From assembly GCA_037693485.1 (NCBI GenBank), contig CM075345.1, positions 114,319,501-114,383,500 of the forward strand: a stretch of DNA of 64,000 nucleotides. Direction: 5' to 3'. The position numbers and the translations under genes were made by a program. Shown one piece after another: positions 35,901 through 48,820 of the stretch. Origin of the DNA: Kitagawia praeruptora (Eukaryota > Streptophyta > Magnoliopsida > Apiales > Apiaceae). The stretch's first letter is position 1, and each line of letters begins with the position of its first letter. The notes below the pieces were generated by a model. The model was not told the origin of the DNA. It worked only from the letters and a program-made list of their open reading frames with translations, and made no database searches.

Positions 35901-38900
35901 GACTACTATTTTGTTCATATCTTCCATATGATGGCTTCTTGTTAATTTTCGTGAATTCTAGCAATCTAATTTTCTAAATATTATGTCCCAAACTATTCTT
36001 TCATGAGTTGGCGATTTATTTTTTTAAAAAATTATCTTATAGTGTAACTGTTTTAAGCTTTGACAATGCTATATTCTTCTCTATAATTAAAGAACCTTCC
36101 TTTTGCTACTCTTGTGCAGGAAGAATGTGGTGCCACTGTCGGATGGTTTATCTACCTATGTCGTACTTGTATGGGAAGAGGTTTGTTGGTCCAATTACAC
36201 CAATTGTGCTCTCTTTGAGAAAAGAGATTTTTAATGTCCCGTATCATGAAATAGATTGGAATCAAGCGCGCAACTTATGTGCAAAGGTTAGTAAATATTG
36301 CCCAACTCAGTAAATAATGTCTTGAACCGATGTGGGGACTGTATGTTACTTAGAGAACCATATAAAATTTTAAAATTACCGGTAGGCTGGCCAACGAGTT
36401 TGCTGCTATCCAGTGTCATGAGTAAATATCTAATACGCAAGCAGCATTTTGTTTCACAGTATTTGAAGTTTAAACTCTCTAACTATGACTGCAGCCTTTG
36501 TAATATTACGATTATTGTCGTTGTGAAAGAACATTAGAGAAGAACAATCAAGATATTTATGGTAACTGAGAAAAGTGAGGATGATCAGAATAAATAGGAT
36601 ATGACAGGAAGTCTCACTGTTATAAATTTAATATGTCTTGGCAATTGAAGGGTCTGTCAGCCGTAAGGGCATAAACTAAAGAAGTTACAGTGAGATACTA
36701 AGAAATTATAAAATCATTATTAAAATTCAATTCACATTGATTATGGGCGCTGAAATTTCTTTTTAGAAGCCTGTTAATACTTGATAGTAATAATATTTAG
36801 AGTTCTTCAGCTTTGCTAGAATTCTGTATTGTATGTGCTGACGAGCCATATGCTACAAATAAGGCACATACTTGGGAGATGTTCTAAGACCCTTTCCTTG
36901 TTTTCTGCAAGGTTTGAGCTTAATTATCTACCAGCAGACTTGAGTTTTTGATAAAATTAGCTGTAATGTTTCTGCAGGAAGATCTGTACTATCCCCACCC
37001 TATGATACAGGATGTACTTTGGGGAACTCTGCATAAGGTTGTGGAACCTTTCTTAATGAATTGGCCTGGAAAGAAGTTAAGAGAGAAGTCTCTTCGCACT
37101 GTTATGGAACACATACATTATGAGGATGAAAATACTCGGTATATATGTATAGGGCCTGTAAACAAGGTCAGTTTACAATTCTTGATGGTGTTATTTTTCG
37201 ACAAGATATTCCTATCTATGCAGGGAAAAATCTGACAATTCATTTGTGATTATTTATTATAATTGTGCATCATTGTGTATTCTTTTATATTATAGTTTCT
37301 GGCAAGTTTGTAAGTTTAATCTTTATACTCTGTGATAACCTTCAAATTTATTAGCGTTACATTTTCACAAATTTTTGTATAAAATGCGTTTTGGTGCTCC
37401 TCAATACCTAGTCTCTTGATTTCCTTTAAAATAATATCTTTATTATCCAGGTACTAAATATGCTGTGCTGTTGGGTTGAAGATCCAAATTCTGAGGCTTT
37501 TAAGTTACATCTCCCACGACTCTATGATTTTTTATGGATTGCTGAGGATGGCATGAAAATGCAGGTTTTAAGCTAAGATTTTACTTTTATAAAGGCTGAC
37601 TTTTGCTAAATTTAATCAGGAATCAATCTTTAGAGTGAAAAAGCTAAAATTTCTGAGTTTGCATCTAAATATCGAGAAACATGATAGAATCAGCTGAAAT
37701 TATATACTTTTATTCGAGAATGACTGTGAGAGATGAAAGGTCGTATCAAATGTATGCTCAAGGAAATTAGAGCAAGGGAGAGTGAAATAAACTACACCTA
37801 TCTATAAGTGCTTCTAATAATTAAACCTTATTCAGTTGTTAGATTTGTGAATACTTTAATGTAATTTTAAGTTTTCATTTACTAAATGCTTAAATATTAT
37901 GTTTAACTAAATGTAACAAAAACATGATAATATCTTTCCTTCTTAAATAATATTTTCAATGAAAAGTGTCTGCACCCAAGTAGCAAAAATTAGCAAACTA
38001 GACAAGGTGAGGTCTGAGGTTATTCCCTGAATTGAGCTTGAGTGAAATTTAATAGATGTGTGGGTTTTAAGTTGTGGGTGATAAGTGGTTGTGCTGCAAG
38101 TTTCAAAGTGCACTTAGCTAACCATATTTAAAATTTTGTACTTTTATAGAGAAGCTTATAGCTAGGCATTTGTACCAATCTCTTGTAGGGTTATAATGGA
38201 AGTCAATTATGGGATGCTTCTTTCGCTGTTCAAGCATTTATATCAACGGAACTTACTGACGAGTATAGCTCGACTCTCAGAAAAGCACACATGTTCATAA
38301 AGAACTCTCAGGTGAAGTTAAATCTTTATCCTTTTTTGTTTGTTTGACTCAAGAAATCATTGACTACATACATTTAAAGTTTGTCCTGTCTATTGTTGTC
38401 CTAAAGGTGGAAGATGACTGCCCTGGTGACCTTGACTACTGGTATCGCCATATTTCTAAAGGTGCTTGGCCTTTCTCCACTGTGGATCATGGATGGCCAA
38501 TTTCAGATTGCACCGCTGAAGGACTGAAGGTAGTCACCATTAAATTATTATATATAAAAACATTAAATAATGTATATATATATACACATATAAGAAAGAG
38601 CCTTAAATATATCTCTAAGTAATTCCTTGAGGATGGTAAATAACTACGAATAGTAGTTTCATTAGCAATCCTTGCGTAAATCCCTAACGATGTCCTTGGT
38701 GAATTTTTTTATCTCCAACTCTCTGTATGGATACAGAGTAGAGTTCAGCGGAGAACCAAATTGACATGAGAACCTAAGAGCAAGACCAATAGTGATGCTA
38801 AAAATGTTACTGTTTCTATAATATAGCAGCCAAGAAAAATACCTCATCCAATAGGGTGCTTAACATGGATGCAAAATAGCAAAATGCTATACTTGGTGCT

Positions 38901-41900
38901 AAATATAGAACCAAGTATAGATGTTGCCACAATTTCCAGATAAGCATGCAAGTGGAAAAATGTGTGAGTAAAGTAATAGTGACAAACATACCTGCACATT
39001 TAAAGATTACGTAGTTGAAATATTCCTTCATTTAGATATGTTTGGTGTCATTTTAAACTATACATTAGAGCACAAGTTCTATTTTAACGTCAAACATCAC
39101 TTTTTGATTTCAAAATATAGCAAAAGCTATACGTTTTTAGCACCACCAATGGACTTGCTCTAACTCTAAGAACTCTATTATCATTGGTTGATGTTGAAAA
39201 GAAATCCCCTTTAAAATTCAAATTAGGTAATGATGACAGAAATGAAACCAATTTTCAATTGCTTCTTGGGTTCTCTGATTTGGTTCTTATATGAACCATA
39301 TAACATGTGCTTGTTCTTGTAATAAGGAATTGTTTCTCTCAGGCTGCGCTTCTACTGTCAAAATTGTCACCAGAGCTGGTTGGTGAACCACTAGATGCCA
39401 AGCAGCTGTATGATGCTGTCAATGTTCTTCTTTCTCTACAGGTGATTAGAGTTCCATCTTATTGACACAATAATGCCTACATGAAGGCTCTGTTTTGTAC
39501 ACAGGAATTCACCTAATAAAGAATAAATCTGTTTTAAGTGCATGTATTTGAACATATTTGAACATTACATGGAAACCAATTGAAGAAAATATGATCTTAA
39601 AAACAAACTTAGCTAACTCAGCAAAATATGAACACAATTACACAAACTCAAAATCATTATATGGTTATCGGCGAAGCTATATTTGCCATGTGCTACTTCT
39701 CAATGCATTTTTTTGGGTACTACACAAAGCATTTGACTGCACATGTTTTCTTGCACTGAAAAAGATTAGCTACTTGTCTTGTAAATTATATTTCATCCTA
39801 CCTTTATTATTTATTAATTATTATTATTATTATTATTATTTTTGATAAAAAAAATTATAAGTTAATTGCTTGTCATGTATGCAGAACAGCGATGGTGGCT
39901 ATGCAACATATGAACTCACGAGATCCTATGGATGGCTTGAGGTATTACATAACTATTTGCATGGTGTCTATGTTACCCGGACTCTTTATCTCACCTTGAT
40001 TACCCATGTCTGATGGACACTGTGGCGATTCATTTTGGGCCAAAAACATGCAAGATTTTGTTAAAAATATTACGAGCCCTAGACGTTATTCATCCATGTT
40101 AAAAATTTGGACACATAAATGTTGGACACTTCTAACCGAATCCGTGTAAAATGGCATCTTTTTTTGGATTTTCTTCACTTTGATGTCATGTGGGATTCAT
40201 AGGCATCCTAGTCGAATCACCTTATTTGCAGGACTAAATATTACCACTATATATTGGTCGATATTCTTTGACCAGTTAAAAGAACATGTTTTTTTGGAGG
40301 TCTGTTATTTATGCATGACATACTTAGTACATAATACCCCCCCCCCCCCCCCCCCCCCCGGTTTTATTGTATTTGATTTGTTTCCATGTGAAGTTGTGGT
40401 GCAAATAGAAGTTTGTCTGGTTCTTTTGTTTAATGTCAGGTGCTCCAGTCTATAGTTATTATATAAAACTTGATCATTTACATCAAATATAACATGGATT
40501 TTTATACTATTCCAAATAGGTGGAAATCTTAGTAGGTATGTAAATATATAAAATATAAAGATGGATAGAAAAGAAGAAGCATAGGAGTATACGAACTGCA
40601 GTATGTATATTACAAAGGAAAGTAATATAATAGCTAATTGATTATTACAGGAGAGCATAAGTTCTCATATAGAAAGTAAAACTTGGAGGCCAAGTATTAT
40701 GTAGTAACTTCTGTCATGCCGTAGCCATGATGCTTATGTCACACTGCTAAGTCAGCCTTCTTATGTAATGTTTTATCTTAACAAAAACGTTTCTATAAAT
40801 TGCCACTGTTTGTTGTTTTGTTTGGAAATTTGGCTTCACAAAAAGCATTTCCGGTCTTCTTTTACACTATGAGAAATAACTTATGATCGGTCTAAAATAT
40901 GCTTCGAACAAAAAGATATACGTTATGAAAATTGTACGTTCCTTCACCAACAGCAGCATCTCTTTTGGGCTCTTTATGTTCAGTGGAGATTGCATTTCTT
41001 CTCCTTTATTGTACTTTGTTGTGTGCTTTCCCAGGCATAAGGAAGAAACAGATCAATTTTGCATTGTAATTCCATCTATCTGAATCCTTAGCCTTTGCAT
41101 CAGTATATATCTTATTGTTTTTGGTGTTTGTTCATTAATTATTATATAATATGAATTTGATATAATAATCAATAGAGACGCATGCTTACATAAACACACC
41201 GAAATTAAGTGTGCACAATTACACATCTATACTATCTATCTTATCTATCTATATATCTATCTATCTATCTATACTATACTATTATAAGAAGAATAGTGTA
41301 TATTTGGTTTGTTGTCGGTTTGGTACAATATAGTTGGTTAACACAATAACAACCGTTAGATGTTAAAACAAATAGACGAGGACAGTTAGATGTAATGCAA
41401 AGGAGTGTTCCTTATTTTAATATCTTAACTATTACCAGAACTCTAAAGTTCGAATCCCGTCAACAACATAAGTACTATATGATAAAAGTGGTTTTCATTT
41501 GTGTAATTTCTTTTACTAACTAATTGAGGTTTAGTGTTTTCATTTGCTTACATGGTTGTATTTGTCACTTGTCAGTTAATTAACCCTGCTGAAACATTCG
41601 GTGACATCGTTATTGACTACCCGTAAGATATCAGCACCTTAAAAACTATTTATTACAAAAGTTTCCTTAAAATTATACGTAACTTCTTAATATATATATT
41701 TTTTTTTCTAACTGCAAACTGCAATGAATATGCAGTTATGTTGAATGTACATCAGCAGCAATTCAAGCTTTGTCAACTTTCAAGAAATTATATCCTGGGC
41801 ATCGTCGAGAAGAAATAAATATCTCTATTGAAAAAGCTGCTGCATTCATTGAAAAAATACAATCACCAGATGGCTCATGGTTTTTTCCCAATTTTTTTGT

Positions 41901-44042
41901 ACTTTCTGTTCTTTTGCAGCTGACAATATTTGACAGCTGACCTTATTATAGACTATATAATATGCATGTTCTCCTCCTCCTGTTTAATTATACTAGTAGA
42001 TCTAGCTGTAATTTCCTCAATGTCATTTTTAGGTATGGTTCTTGGGCAGTCTGCTTTACCTATGGCACATGGTTTGGTATAAAAGGTTTAGTAGCGGCAG
42101 GAAGGAGCTTTACTACTAGCTCTAGTATACGCAAGGCTTGTGATTTTCTGTTGTCCAAGCAAGTTGCTTCTGGTGGTTGGGGAGAAAGTTATCTTTCCTG
42201 TCAGAACAAGGTGAAGTATTATTAAGTTTTGCATCTATTTTCATATCTATACGATGTCAACTTGGTAAAAGTTGTTCTTTGTTTATTTTATTTAATTTTT
42301 TACTGTTCTAGTACTTGAGATGCAAAAGTTGGTCACCTCTCGAGATAATTATATCTTAAATGTCTTGAAAACAAAACTTCATTATTTTGAAAGGTAAATT
42401 GTAGAATGATTTACAATGTTAAGAACATTGTAAAGTATCCCTAATTTGTAAACAAGTGGAGTATTTATTTATTATTGGCAAAAGCAGAAGAAGAGTTTGG
42501 TGTTATGTTTTTTTTTACAGCTTTTTTGTTGTTCTGTGAGGACACAGGTGTAAGTAAAGGGAAGATGTCCATGAACATCCTAATCACATTTCCCTGTAAG
42601 TTATAGATTACTAAATGTACAGATGAGCCTACCTGATGCTATGTGTGCTCATCAAAATATTAACATATTGTGAATTTAGTTACTTTTAATTGCATATTAA
42701 TTTATTTTTGTTGATTAAATGATGCACATTATATCTCAACGTAGAACATATACAGATGGCAAGAACGAGTTAGTACTATACATGTCAGGCATATATTAAA
42801 AAATGCAAATTGCAATACATCTCATTTAGCTCGGATATCGCGTTTGAGTGGTTGGAATGGAATGAAAAATGAGAACAAAATCGTAGGTGGTGGTGGAAGA
42901 GAAGAATGAAAGAGTTGAGAGTGCATAATTTGATAATGTAATTTTTTTATGATAGAGTACTGTTGAAGGAGATGAGTGGGAGAAATAATTGGGCCACTCA
43001 TTAGTAAATTAGAAAGAACAAAGGTTAGTTTAGAATGGTGCAATCATATGAAAGATTGAATATCTGCCTGAATGTCCACAAATAGCATTTAAATTTCATT
43101 CCATGTCATCCATGATCCAACTGAATGCAGCCTGGATATTTCAGAAATGAGCACTATAAATTTTAATGCCTTGCAGGGTTCGAATCAGGCTATGTCTATT
43201 TCAAATTTTATCCCCGCAAATAACTTCATTGGCTGTCGTTCTTGCAGGTATATACAAATCTGGAGGGTGATAGGTCTCATGTTGTGAACACTGGATGGGC
43301 TATGTTGGCTCTCATCGATGCTGGACAGGTATTATATCAGGTTGCCTGTACCTGTTAATATTTCCAAGTTTGGGCAACAAAGTAGTTCGACTTTTTTTTA
43401 CTCTTACGAGGACTGGGAGCTGACATTTATGTATTACATTTATTTTTGTTGCTTATGATTATTGGTCATGTCTCCTGAGGGTTTCAGATTAGGGGGAAAA
43501 AAATCCGTTTGTTTGAAGTGTTATCGACATTCTGTGTTGTGTTAGATCAAACTTTGCTGCTTCTTATGACTTGTACACATTTGCGTATAAGTTTTGATTT
43601 TTGCCTATTTTATTCTTTCATGAAGCATTTAATTTACACCCCTCTTTTTTGCTTGCTTTCCCTACTGTATATGCTATGCAGAAGTTTCAAGTAAGTTGTT
43701 TTCTACATTTAAATCTGTTATGTATCTCTTTTTACAGGCTGAGAGAGACGCTACACCATTGCACCGGGCAGCAAAATTATTGATTAATTCTCAAGAGGAA
43801 AATGGAGATTTTCCACAACAGGTCCGTGGCCTCTCTCCACATATGTACCTAACCTAATGCACCTGTTCCTTACCTGAATCTAATTAATTTGTTGATACGT
43901 TTTCTGTTACTTCCTTGAATTAATTTAGGAGATCATGGGCGTCTTCAATAGGAATTGCATGATCACTTATGCTGCATACAGAAACATTTTCCCTATTTGG
44001 GCTCTAGGAGAATACAGATGTCGAGTACTTCGGGGGCGTTGA
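32941..44042 (+). CDS. CAS1: Oxidosqualene cyclase, cycloartenol synthase type, complete
   Basis: Converts 2,3-oxidosqualene to a cyclic triterpene, most likely cycloartenol, the entry step of plant sterol synthesis on the ER membrane. I assembled 18 coding exons: 32941-33141, 34677-34862, 35029-35118, 35258-35452, 35544-35628, 36120-36286, 36978-37166, 37451-37564, 38189-38311, 38407-38529, 39343-39441, 39885-39941, 41576-41622, 41736-41879, 42033-42210, 43248-43328, 43738-43821, 43929-44042. All phases join without a stop and give 758 aa, the normal family length. The catalytic motif DCTAE begins at D484. Tyr119 (GDYGGP), Tyr411 (GYNGSQ), His478 and Ile482 (DHGWPIS) match the residues that mark cycloartenol synthase (Arabidopsis Y118, Y410, H477, I481, D483). 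QW-type repeats such as DGGWG and DGSWYGSW are present. Intron 3 uses a GC donor. The start is the MWKLK methionine usual for the family. A specialised duplicate with altered product cannot be excluded. Confidence 0.93.
33142..34676 (+). other. Cyclase intron 1
   Basis: 1.5 kb with no gene. It contains three copies of a 21-bp unit (AGTGGTCATATAATTTAGTTT) at about 34040-34095. Short open frames here are chance. Confidence 0.7.
38778..39160. mobile_element. MITE in cyclase intron 10
   Basis: 383 bp with inverted ends GAGCAAGACCAATAGTGATG and the complement of CACCACCAATGGACTTGCTC. The GAGCAAG-TCCAATGG-type end is a common plant MITE pattern. No exact target duplication was seen (flanks AACCTAA and TAACTCTAA). 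It does not touch splice sites. Confidence 0.65.
39942..41575 (+). other. Cyclase intron 12 with simple repeats and possible Helitron 5' end
   Basis: 1.6 kb, one of the two largest introns of the gene. It holds a run of 24 C at 40337-40360 and a (TATC)n tract at about 41228-41275. It also holds the sequence TCTATACTATACTATTATAA at 41268-41287, which resembles Helitron 5' termini. No matching 3' end was found before exon 13. Confidence 0.5.
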
Positions 44043-44343
44043 TTTTGTTGATCCCTATGTAATTTATTTGTTTTTTATGTACAATTGTTATCCTCTTTAC
44101 TCGAGGGCCACACTGGTGCTCCATGTAGTTGGTGTTCACCTTCAAAAGGCAACAATCAAGTAGGAAAGTGTTTACATGCTGGAACTTATGTAGCGAGTGA
44201 AATTCTGGAGGTAATTTAGCAAGTGTCACTGATTTTCTGATGAAGCTAATAGTAGCGAGTTATTTCTGATGTGGACTTTTTAATATACTGGACAATATAC
44301 ATCATCTTGTTACGCAGCACGGACCACGGTCCACGGTAGTAGT

Positions 44344-44978
44344 TAGGGGTGTAAGCGGTGTGGTGCGGTTCGGTTTTTGGCGGTTATGGCGATTTTTCGA
44401 TTTTGGCGGTTTTTTAAATTTCCAACCACAACCGCACTTGCGATTGCGATTATCCGCATATGCGGTTGCGGTTAAAGTCGCGGTTATGCGGTGCGGTTTG
44501 CGGTTCAACCACCTATTAAAATTTGTATAAAAAATATATTTTCAAATTGAAAAAATTTGATGGTTTTTTGTGACTAACATTTTCATAAATAATTGGTGAT
44601 ATTTCAAGGCTAAAAGTCATGAGTACAAAGAAATGTAAACCAACATACTACTACAAAGAAATATGATGTAGGCCCGAACATTAATGCTAAAAATTAGCAC
44701 CAAGACTTCTAATTATATAATATAATATATGATTTATTAATTTATATTTATAAAAATAAATAATATATAAAATATATATTTTTAATTATATATATATATA
44801 TATTGCGGTTTGCGGTTGCGGTTTTTCAATATTCAAATCCGCAGCCAACCCGCAAGTATGCGAGTGGTTGCGATTGCGGTTGCGATTTTGCGATTTTTCG
44901 ATTTTGACGATTTTTACGATTGCGATTGCGAGTGATTTACGGTGCGATTGCAGTTTGCGGATAATATTTACACCCCTA
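44344..44978. mobile_element. hAT-like MITE, GCGGTT-rich
   Basis: 635 bp with ends TAGGGGTGTAAGCGG and ATATTTACACCCCTA, flanked by an exact 8-bp duplication GTAGTAGT (44336-44343 and 44979-44986), the hAT hallmark. Each end is filled with degenerate copies of GCGGTTGCGG. No transposase. Confidence 0.88.
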
Positions 44979-45063
44979 GTAGTAGTACACTAAGCGTTGT
45001 TTCTGTTAGATACGAATAAAACTACACAAGTACAGTACAAGGATATACTATCTTGAAATAATA

Positions 45064-45294
45064 CTCCCTCACTTCCCGATTGTTTACGTTTCAAAATGAT
45101 GTTTTTGGCACGCATTTTAAGGTGCATTTTAAGGTATTTCCATAACATATTTTTAAAAAAAAAATTGTATAAAAGTATAATGAATATATTTTTATAAAAA
45201 AAATAATAATTTAAAAATAAGTTATAGAACTATCCTTAAAATACGTGTCAGAGAGTTTAAAAAGAAATGTAAAAATTGGTTGGGACGGAGGGAG
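45064..45294. mobile_element. Stowaway-like MITE
   Basis: CTCCCTCACTTCCCGATTG at the left and TTGGGACGGAGGGAG at the right, flanked by TA. Confidence 0.8.
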
Positions 45295-45697
45295 TAATAA
45301 ACTTTGTCTCCAACAATATGAATCTACTTTCTGAATAAGAAACTACTAGTTTTATGAATGCTTTATAAATTATTTCAATACTTTTTTTAAACATGTCATC
45401 CTTCGATTTAATTAATTTTGAAAGATTTTTATTTTATTTAAAGTATTATGACATTTTTTCTTTAATATTTAAATTATGATATGCTTGCATATATTAATTT
45501 TTTAGTAAGATATAATTTTAATTTCCATTTGAAATTATATGAAAAAATACTACTATATTTTATTATCGTTTTGTTATTGAATGGATGTTATTGAATTTGT
45601 GTATCTATTTTAAATTGTATTTAATAGAATGTTTGTAATTACTATATTTTTTTTCCTATTTTTTAGTGCAATGCACAGGACAATTTATACTTTATTA

Positions 45698-45869
45698 CTC
45701 CCTCCGTCCTTCTCATTTTTTTACATTTTTTTTCACTGCTTGACACGTATTTTAAGGCTCCTAACAAAAAAAAAATTAAAAACAAATTACGAAAATATTC
45801 ACAAAATGCACCCTAAAATCCGTGTCAGAATTCGTCCCCAAGATAAAGAACCAAGGGGGACAGAGGGAG
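45698..45869. mobile_element. Stowaway-like MITE
   Basis: CTCCCTCCGTCCTTCTCAT at the left and GGGGGACAGAGGGAG at the right, flanked by TA. Only 172 bp. The open frame at 45629-45964 is incidental. Confidence 0.82.
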
Positions 45870-46699
45870 TAATATTTTTTTCTAATTTTATTTTAATTAA
45901 ATTTTTCAATAGTTTTTTATTAAAATTTCAATCCATTTTTATTGCAATATATAAATTTTTATGATACCTAAAACTGAAAACATCTATTTTCTTTTATATT
46001 TTCTTTTATAAATTTTTGTTTAAAATGTTAAACTTAAATAAAATAATTTTTATTATTTTTATAAATTTATTGATCTCTTAAGAATTTTCTAAAAAAATTG
46101 ATTTAAAACAATTTACATAAATTATTAATTGAAAAAAAATACTCTCATCATATATCTAAAATTTTAATAATCTTAAAAATATCATAAACATAAAAATTAG
46201 CAATAACAATACGAACACCATCTTTCCGATAAAAGTTAAAAATATTAAATAGAATAACTTTTTTAAAGCCGACGTTCATCTCATCACATACTAGCGTAAG
46301 AATTTATTTAATTAGAACAATAATTTATTTCGACACAATATAATGAATAACGGGTGTATAACTTTTTTATCCATCTAATCTGCTAATAAAATAGTTGGGT
46401 TGGTTTAATTTAATCGATTCATGTTCAAAAATAAAAATAGTTTGTATCATTTTTATACAAATTCCAGATGTTAAGCGAAGATCTATCTACTTTCATAATT
46501 TATTACGATTCCTGAGTCATAATAAAGATTATTTTAGAAGTTAAGATCATCTTTACTACAATTGTTCAAAATGAAATTAATGTGGTCCTATAGGAAATAA
46601 AAAAGAACGCAATGTAAACAATTTTTTATCATCATTTTACGTAAAAATACACTTAATTATTTATGTATTTAATATTGAAATAATAATTATACGAATTTT
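45870..46699. other. AT-rich spacer with no recognised feature
   Basis: About 830 bp of A+T-rich sequence between MITEs. No open frame or repeat that I can name. Confidence 0.5.
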
Positions 46700-46877
46700 C
46701 TAGTGTGTGCCCAAGGGCACGTGCTAAGAATCCGTGCTAACTTAGTTGTAAAATTTTGATTGGTGGGGATTTCATTAATAATGATGGCCCCCCTACATTC
46801 ACATAAATATCCACCAATCAAAATTTGACAACTCATCAAGTACGGATTCTTAGCATGTGCCTTTGGGCACACACTAG
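46700..46877. mobile_element. Foldback MITE with long inverted ends
   Basis: The left arm CTAGTGTGTGCCCAAGGGCA continues into CGTGCTAAGAATCCGTGC. The right arm is its near-perfect inverse ending GGGCACACACTAG. A second inverted pair (TTTTGATTGGTGGGGATTTC with GATATCCACC-like sequence) extends the stem. The target duplication is unclear because the ends contain the palindrome CTAG. Confidence 0.75.
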
Positions 46878-46974
46878 ACAAACCCATAATTATATGCTCA
46901 AATAAAGTTTTCTAATTTTTTAAATATGTAAAATAAAGTAAATTATATATTGATTTAATAGGTGTAATTAATTA

Positions 46975-47227
46975 CTCCCTCTGTCCATTCCTTTTCTTAT
47001 CATTTCAAAATAGGGTGTTTGGCACGCATTTTAAGGTGGATTTTAAGGATAGTTCCATAACTTATTTTTGAAATTTTCTTTTTTTGTATGAAAATAGAAC
47101 ATACCTATTTTTATACAAAAAAAGAAAATTTTAAAAATAAGTTATGGAACTATACTTAAAATTCAACTTAAAATGCGTGCCAGAAAGTGACAAAAAAAGT
47201 GTAAAGAAATGGATAGGACGGAGGGAG
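46975..47227. mobile_element. Stowaway-like MITE
   Basis: CTCCCTCTGTCCATTCC at the left and GGATAGGACGGAGGGAG at the right, flanked by TA. Its inner inverted repeats (GGCACGCATTTTAAGG) are shared with the copy at 45064-45294. Confidence 0.85.
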
Positions 47228-47637
47228 TACTACTTAAGATGCCATTAAGAGCTATTTAATGCAAAAAAAAATTTAATAAAAAATTTAAAAAACAAAAATT
47301 TAAGAAAAATATCTTGAACTCAAATTATATATAAAGATATAAGTTGTATTCATCAACTCTGAATAAGAAACTCTTAATAAAATAAGAGCCAATACGCCAA
47401 TTGAAGTCGAGCATACATACGATGATCTTCATGCATGCATAGCCAGGAGGAAAGAAAGAATGGTAGATGATAATGAGAAAGGGCGTGCATAGTTGGGAGG
47501 AAAGAAAGGGTGGTAGACGATAATGAGAAAGGGCATCGCATCTGAATGGGCGGGCTGTAGCCTGTATGGATGAGCAAAAGGTGCCATGGAATGGGGAATA
47601 TCCTGAGTCTCATGTTAGACAATTGAATATGCGAGAA

Positions 47638-48645
47638 AAGGATCCAAATATCAAAATTTAAAATCAAATTGTCTAAAAAAATCACAAATCAAAATTATGG
47701 TCCCAAATGTTACACTAAACACTATATCGTGTTGGATTTCGATTTTTCTTTTTCAAATGTTACATCATGTAACGTTTTGGGGGATGGGGGACGCTACATC
47801 GTGTAGCATTTGTGGGGCCGTGGGGAATGGGGGGTGGACGCTACTTACAATTGCATGAGGATGAGGATTAGGGGGAGGGGGAGGACGCTACTTGCAGTAG
47901 CGTTTGCGGGGGGGGGGGGGGGGGGTGGATTTTTAAAATATTAAAAAATTATATACGTAGTATTATTTTTTTTCAATTAATATTTTAAATTTTTATTGGT
48001 TTTTTCTTTAGGGTTCAACGGGTTCCATTTGGGTTTTAGAAATATTCAATTTTTTAACTAAAATTTTAAATTTTATTTGTATTCCCTTAAGGGTTCAACA
48101 GTTAACCTTTGGGGTTCAACGTTTCCATTTTGGGTTTTAGAAATATTCATAATGAAGAATAAACCGTTTACGGACATAGGGTTTAAAGGTTGTTCCAAAA
48201 TCCTAATTTATCCTGATTTTAAAAAAAACGTGGCTGGCATCCCGATTTTTTTAAAAATTGGGCCGCCAGACTCAGTAGGAAAGCACAATTTGAATTGATC
48301 ATTTGATTATAAATATTTTAAAATTGTTTGTAAATACATGTTTAACAAAAAAATAAGATAACACCGCTTAAAGTAGCGTTTTGTTAAAAAATACAATAAC
48401 ACCACTTAAAGTAGATTTTTAGGTTCAAAACACCACTTTAAATAGAGTTTTGAACCCAAAACTCTATTTCAAGTAGCGTTTATACAAAAAAAAAAAAAAA
48501 CAAAACGAAAACGCTACACGATGTAGCGTTTTCGTTAAAAAATGAAAACGCTACACGATGTAGTGTTTTAGTGTGATATTTAGGGCCATCATTTCAGGCT
48601 ATAATATTTAGGATCACTTATTTTAAAATTGTGATATATGAGGCC
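47638..48645. mobile_element. Long-inverted-end element rich in CGCTACA palindromes
   Basis: The two ends are inverted and partly matched over about 90 bp: ATGGTCCCAAATGTTACACT at the left and the inverse of AGTGTGATATTTAGGGCCAT at the right. The interior repeats the palindrome-like ACGCTACACGATGTAGCGT (48508 and 48544 regions, weaker at 47790-47900). It includes an 18-G run at 47908-47925. Boundaries are approximate and no target duplication was fixed. A Mutator-like origin is a guess. Confidence 0.5.
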
Positions 48646-48820
48646 AACACCCTAAATATGCGCCTCCAGGTGCTGCCGAGGAACCAAGGGACCTTATCCA
48701 GTACTATACAGGATAAGTAATTTGAGAGACAGAGCTAAATAATGGGGAATAAATGCTCCGGGCCAAAGCTTACCTATGGAACCTGGCGCTGGCTTTCTCT
48801 GACGAATATAAGGTATGAGC

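Noticed and set aside
40305..40658. 117-codon minus-strand open frame with a glycine run
   Set aside because: The glycine run is the poly-C tract read backwards, within an intron of the cyclase.
32941..44042. Cucurbitadienol or beta-amyrin synthase
   Set aside because: Tyr119, His478 and Ile482 are the cycloartenol-type residues. The SDCTAE context and overall sequence fit cycloartenol synthase rather than amyrin synthase.
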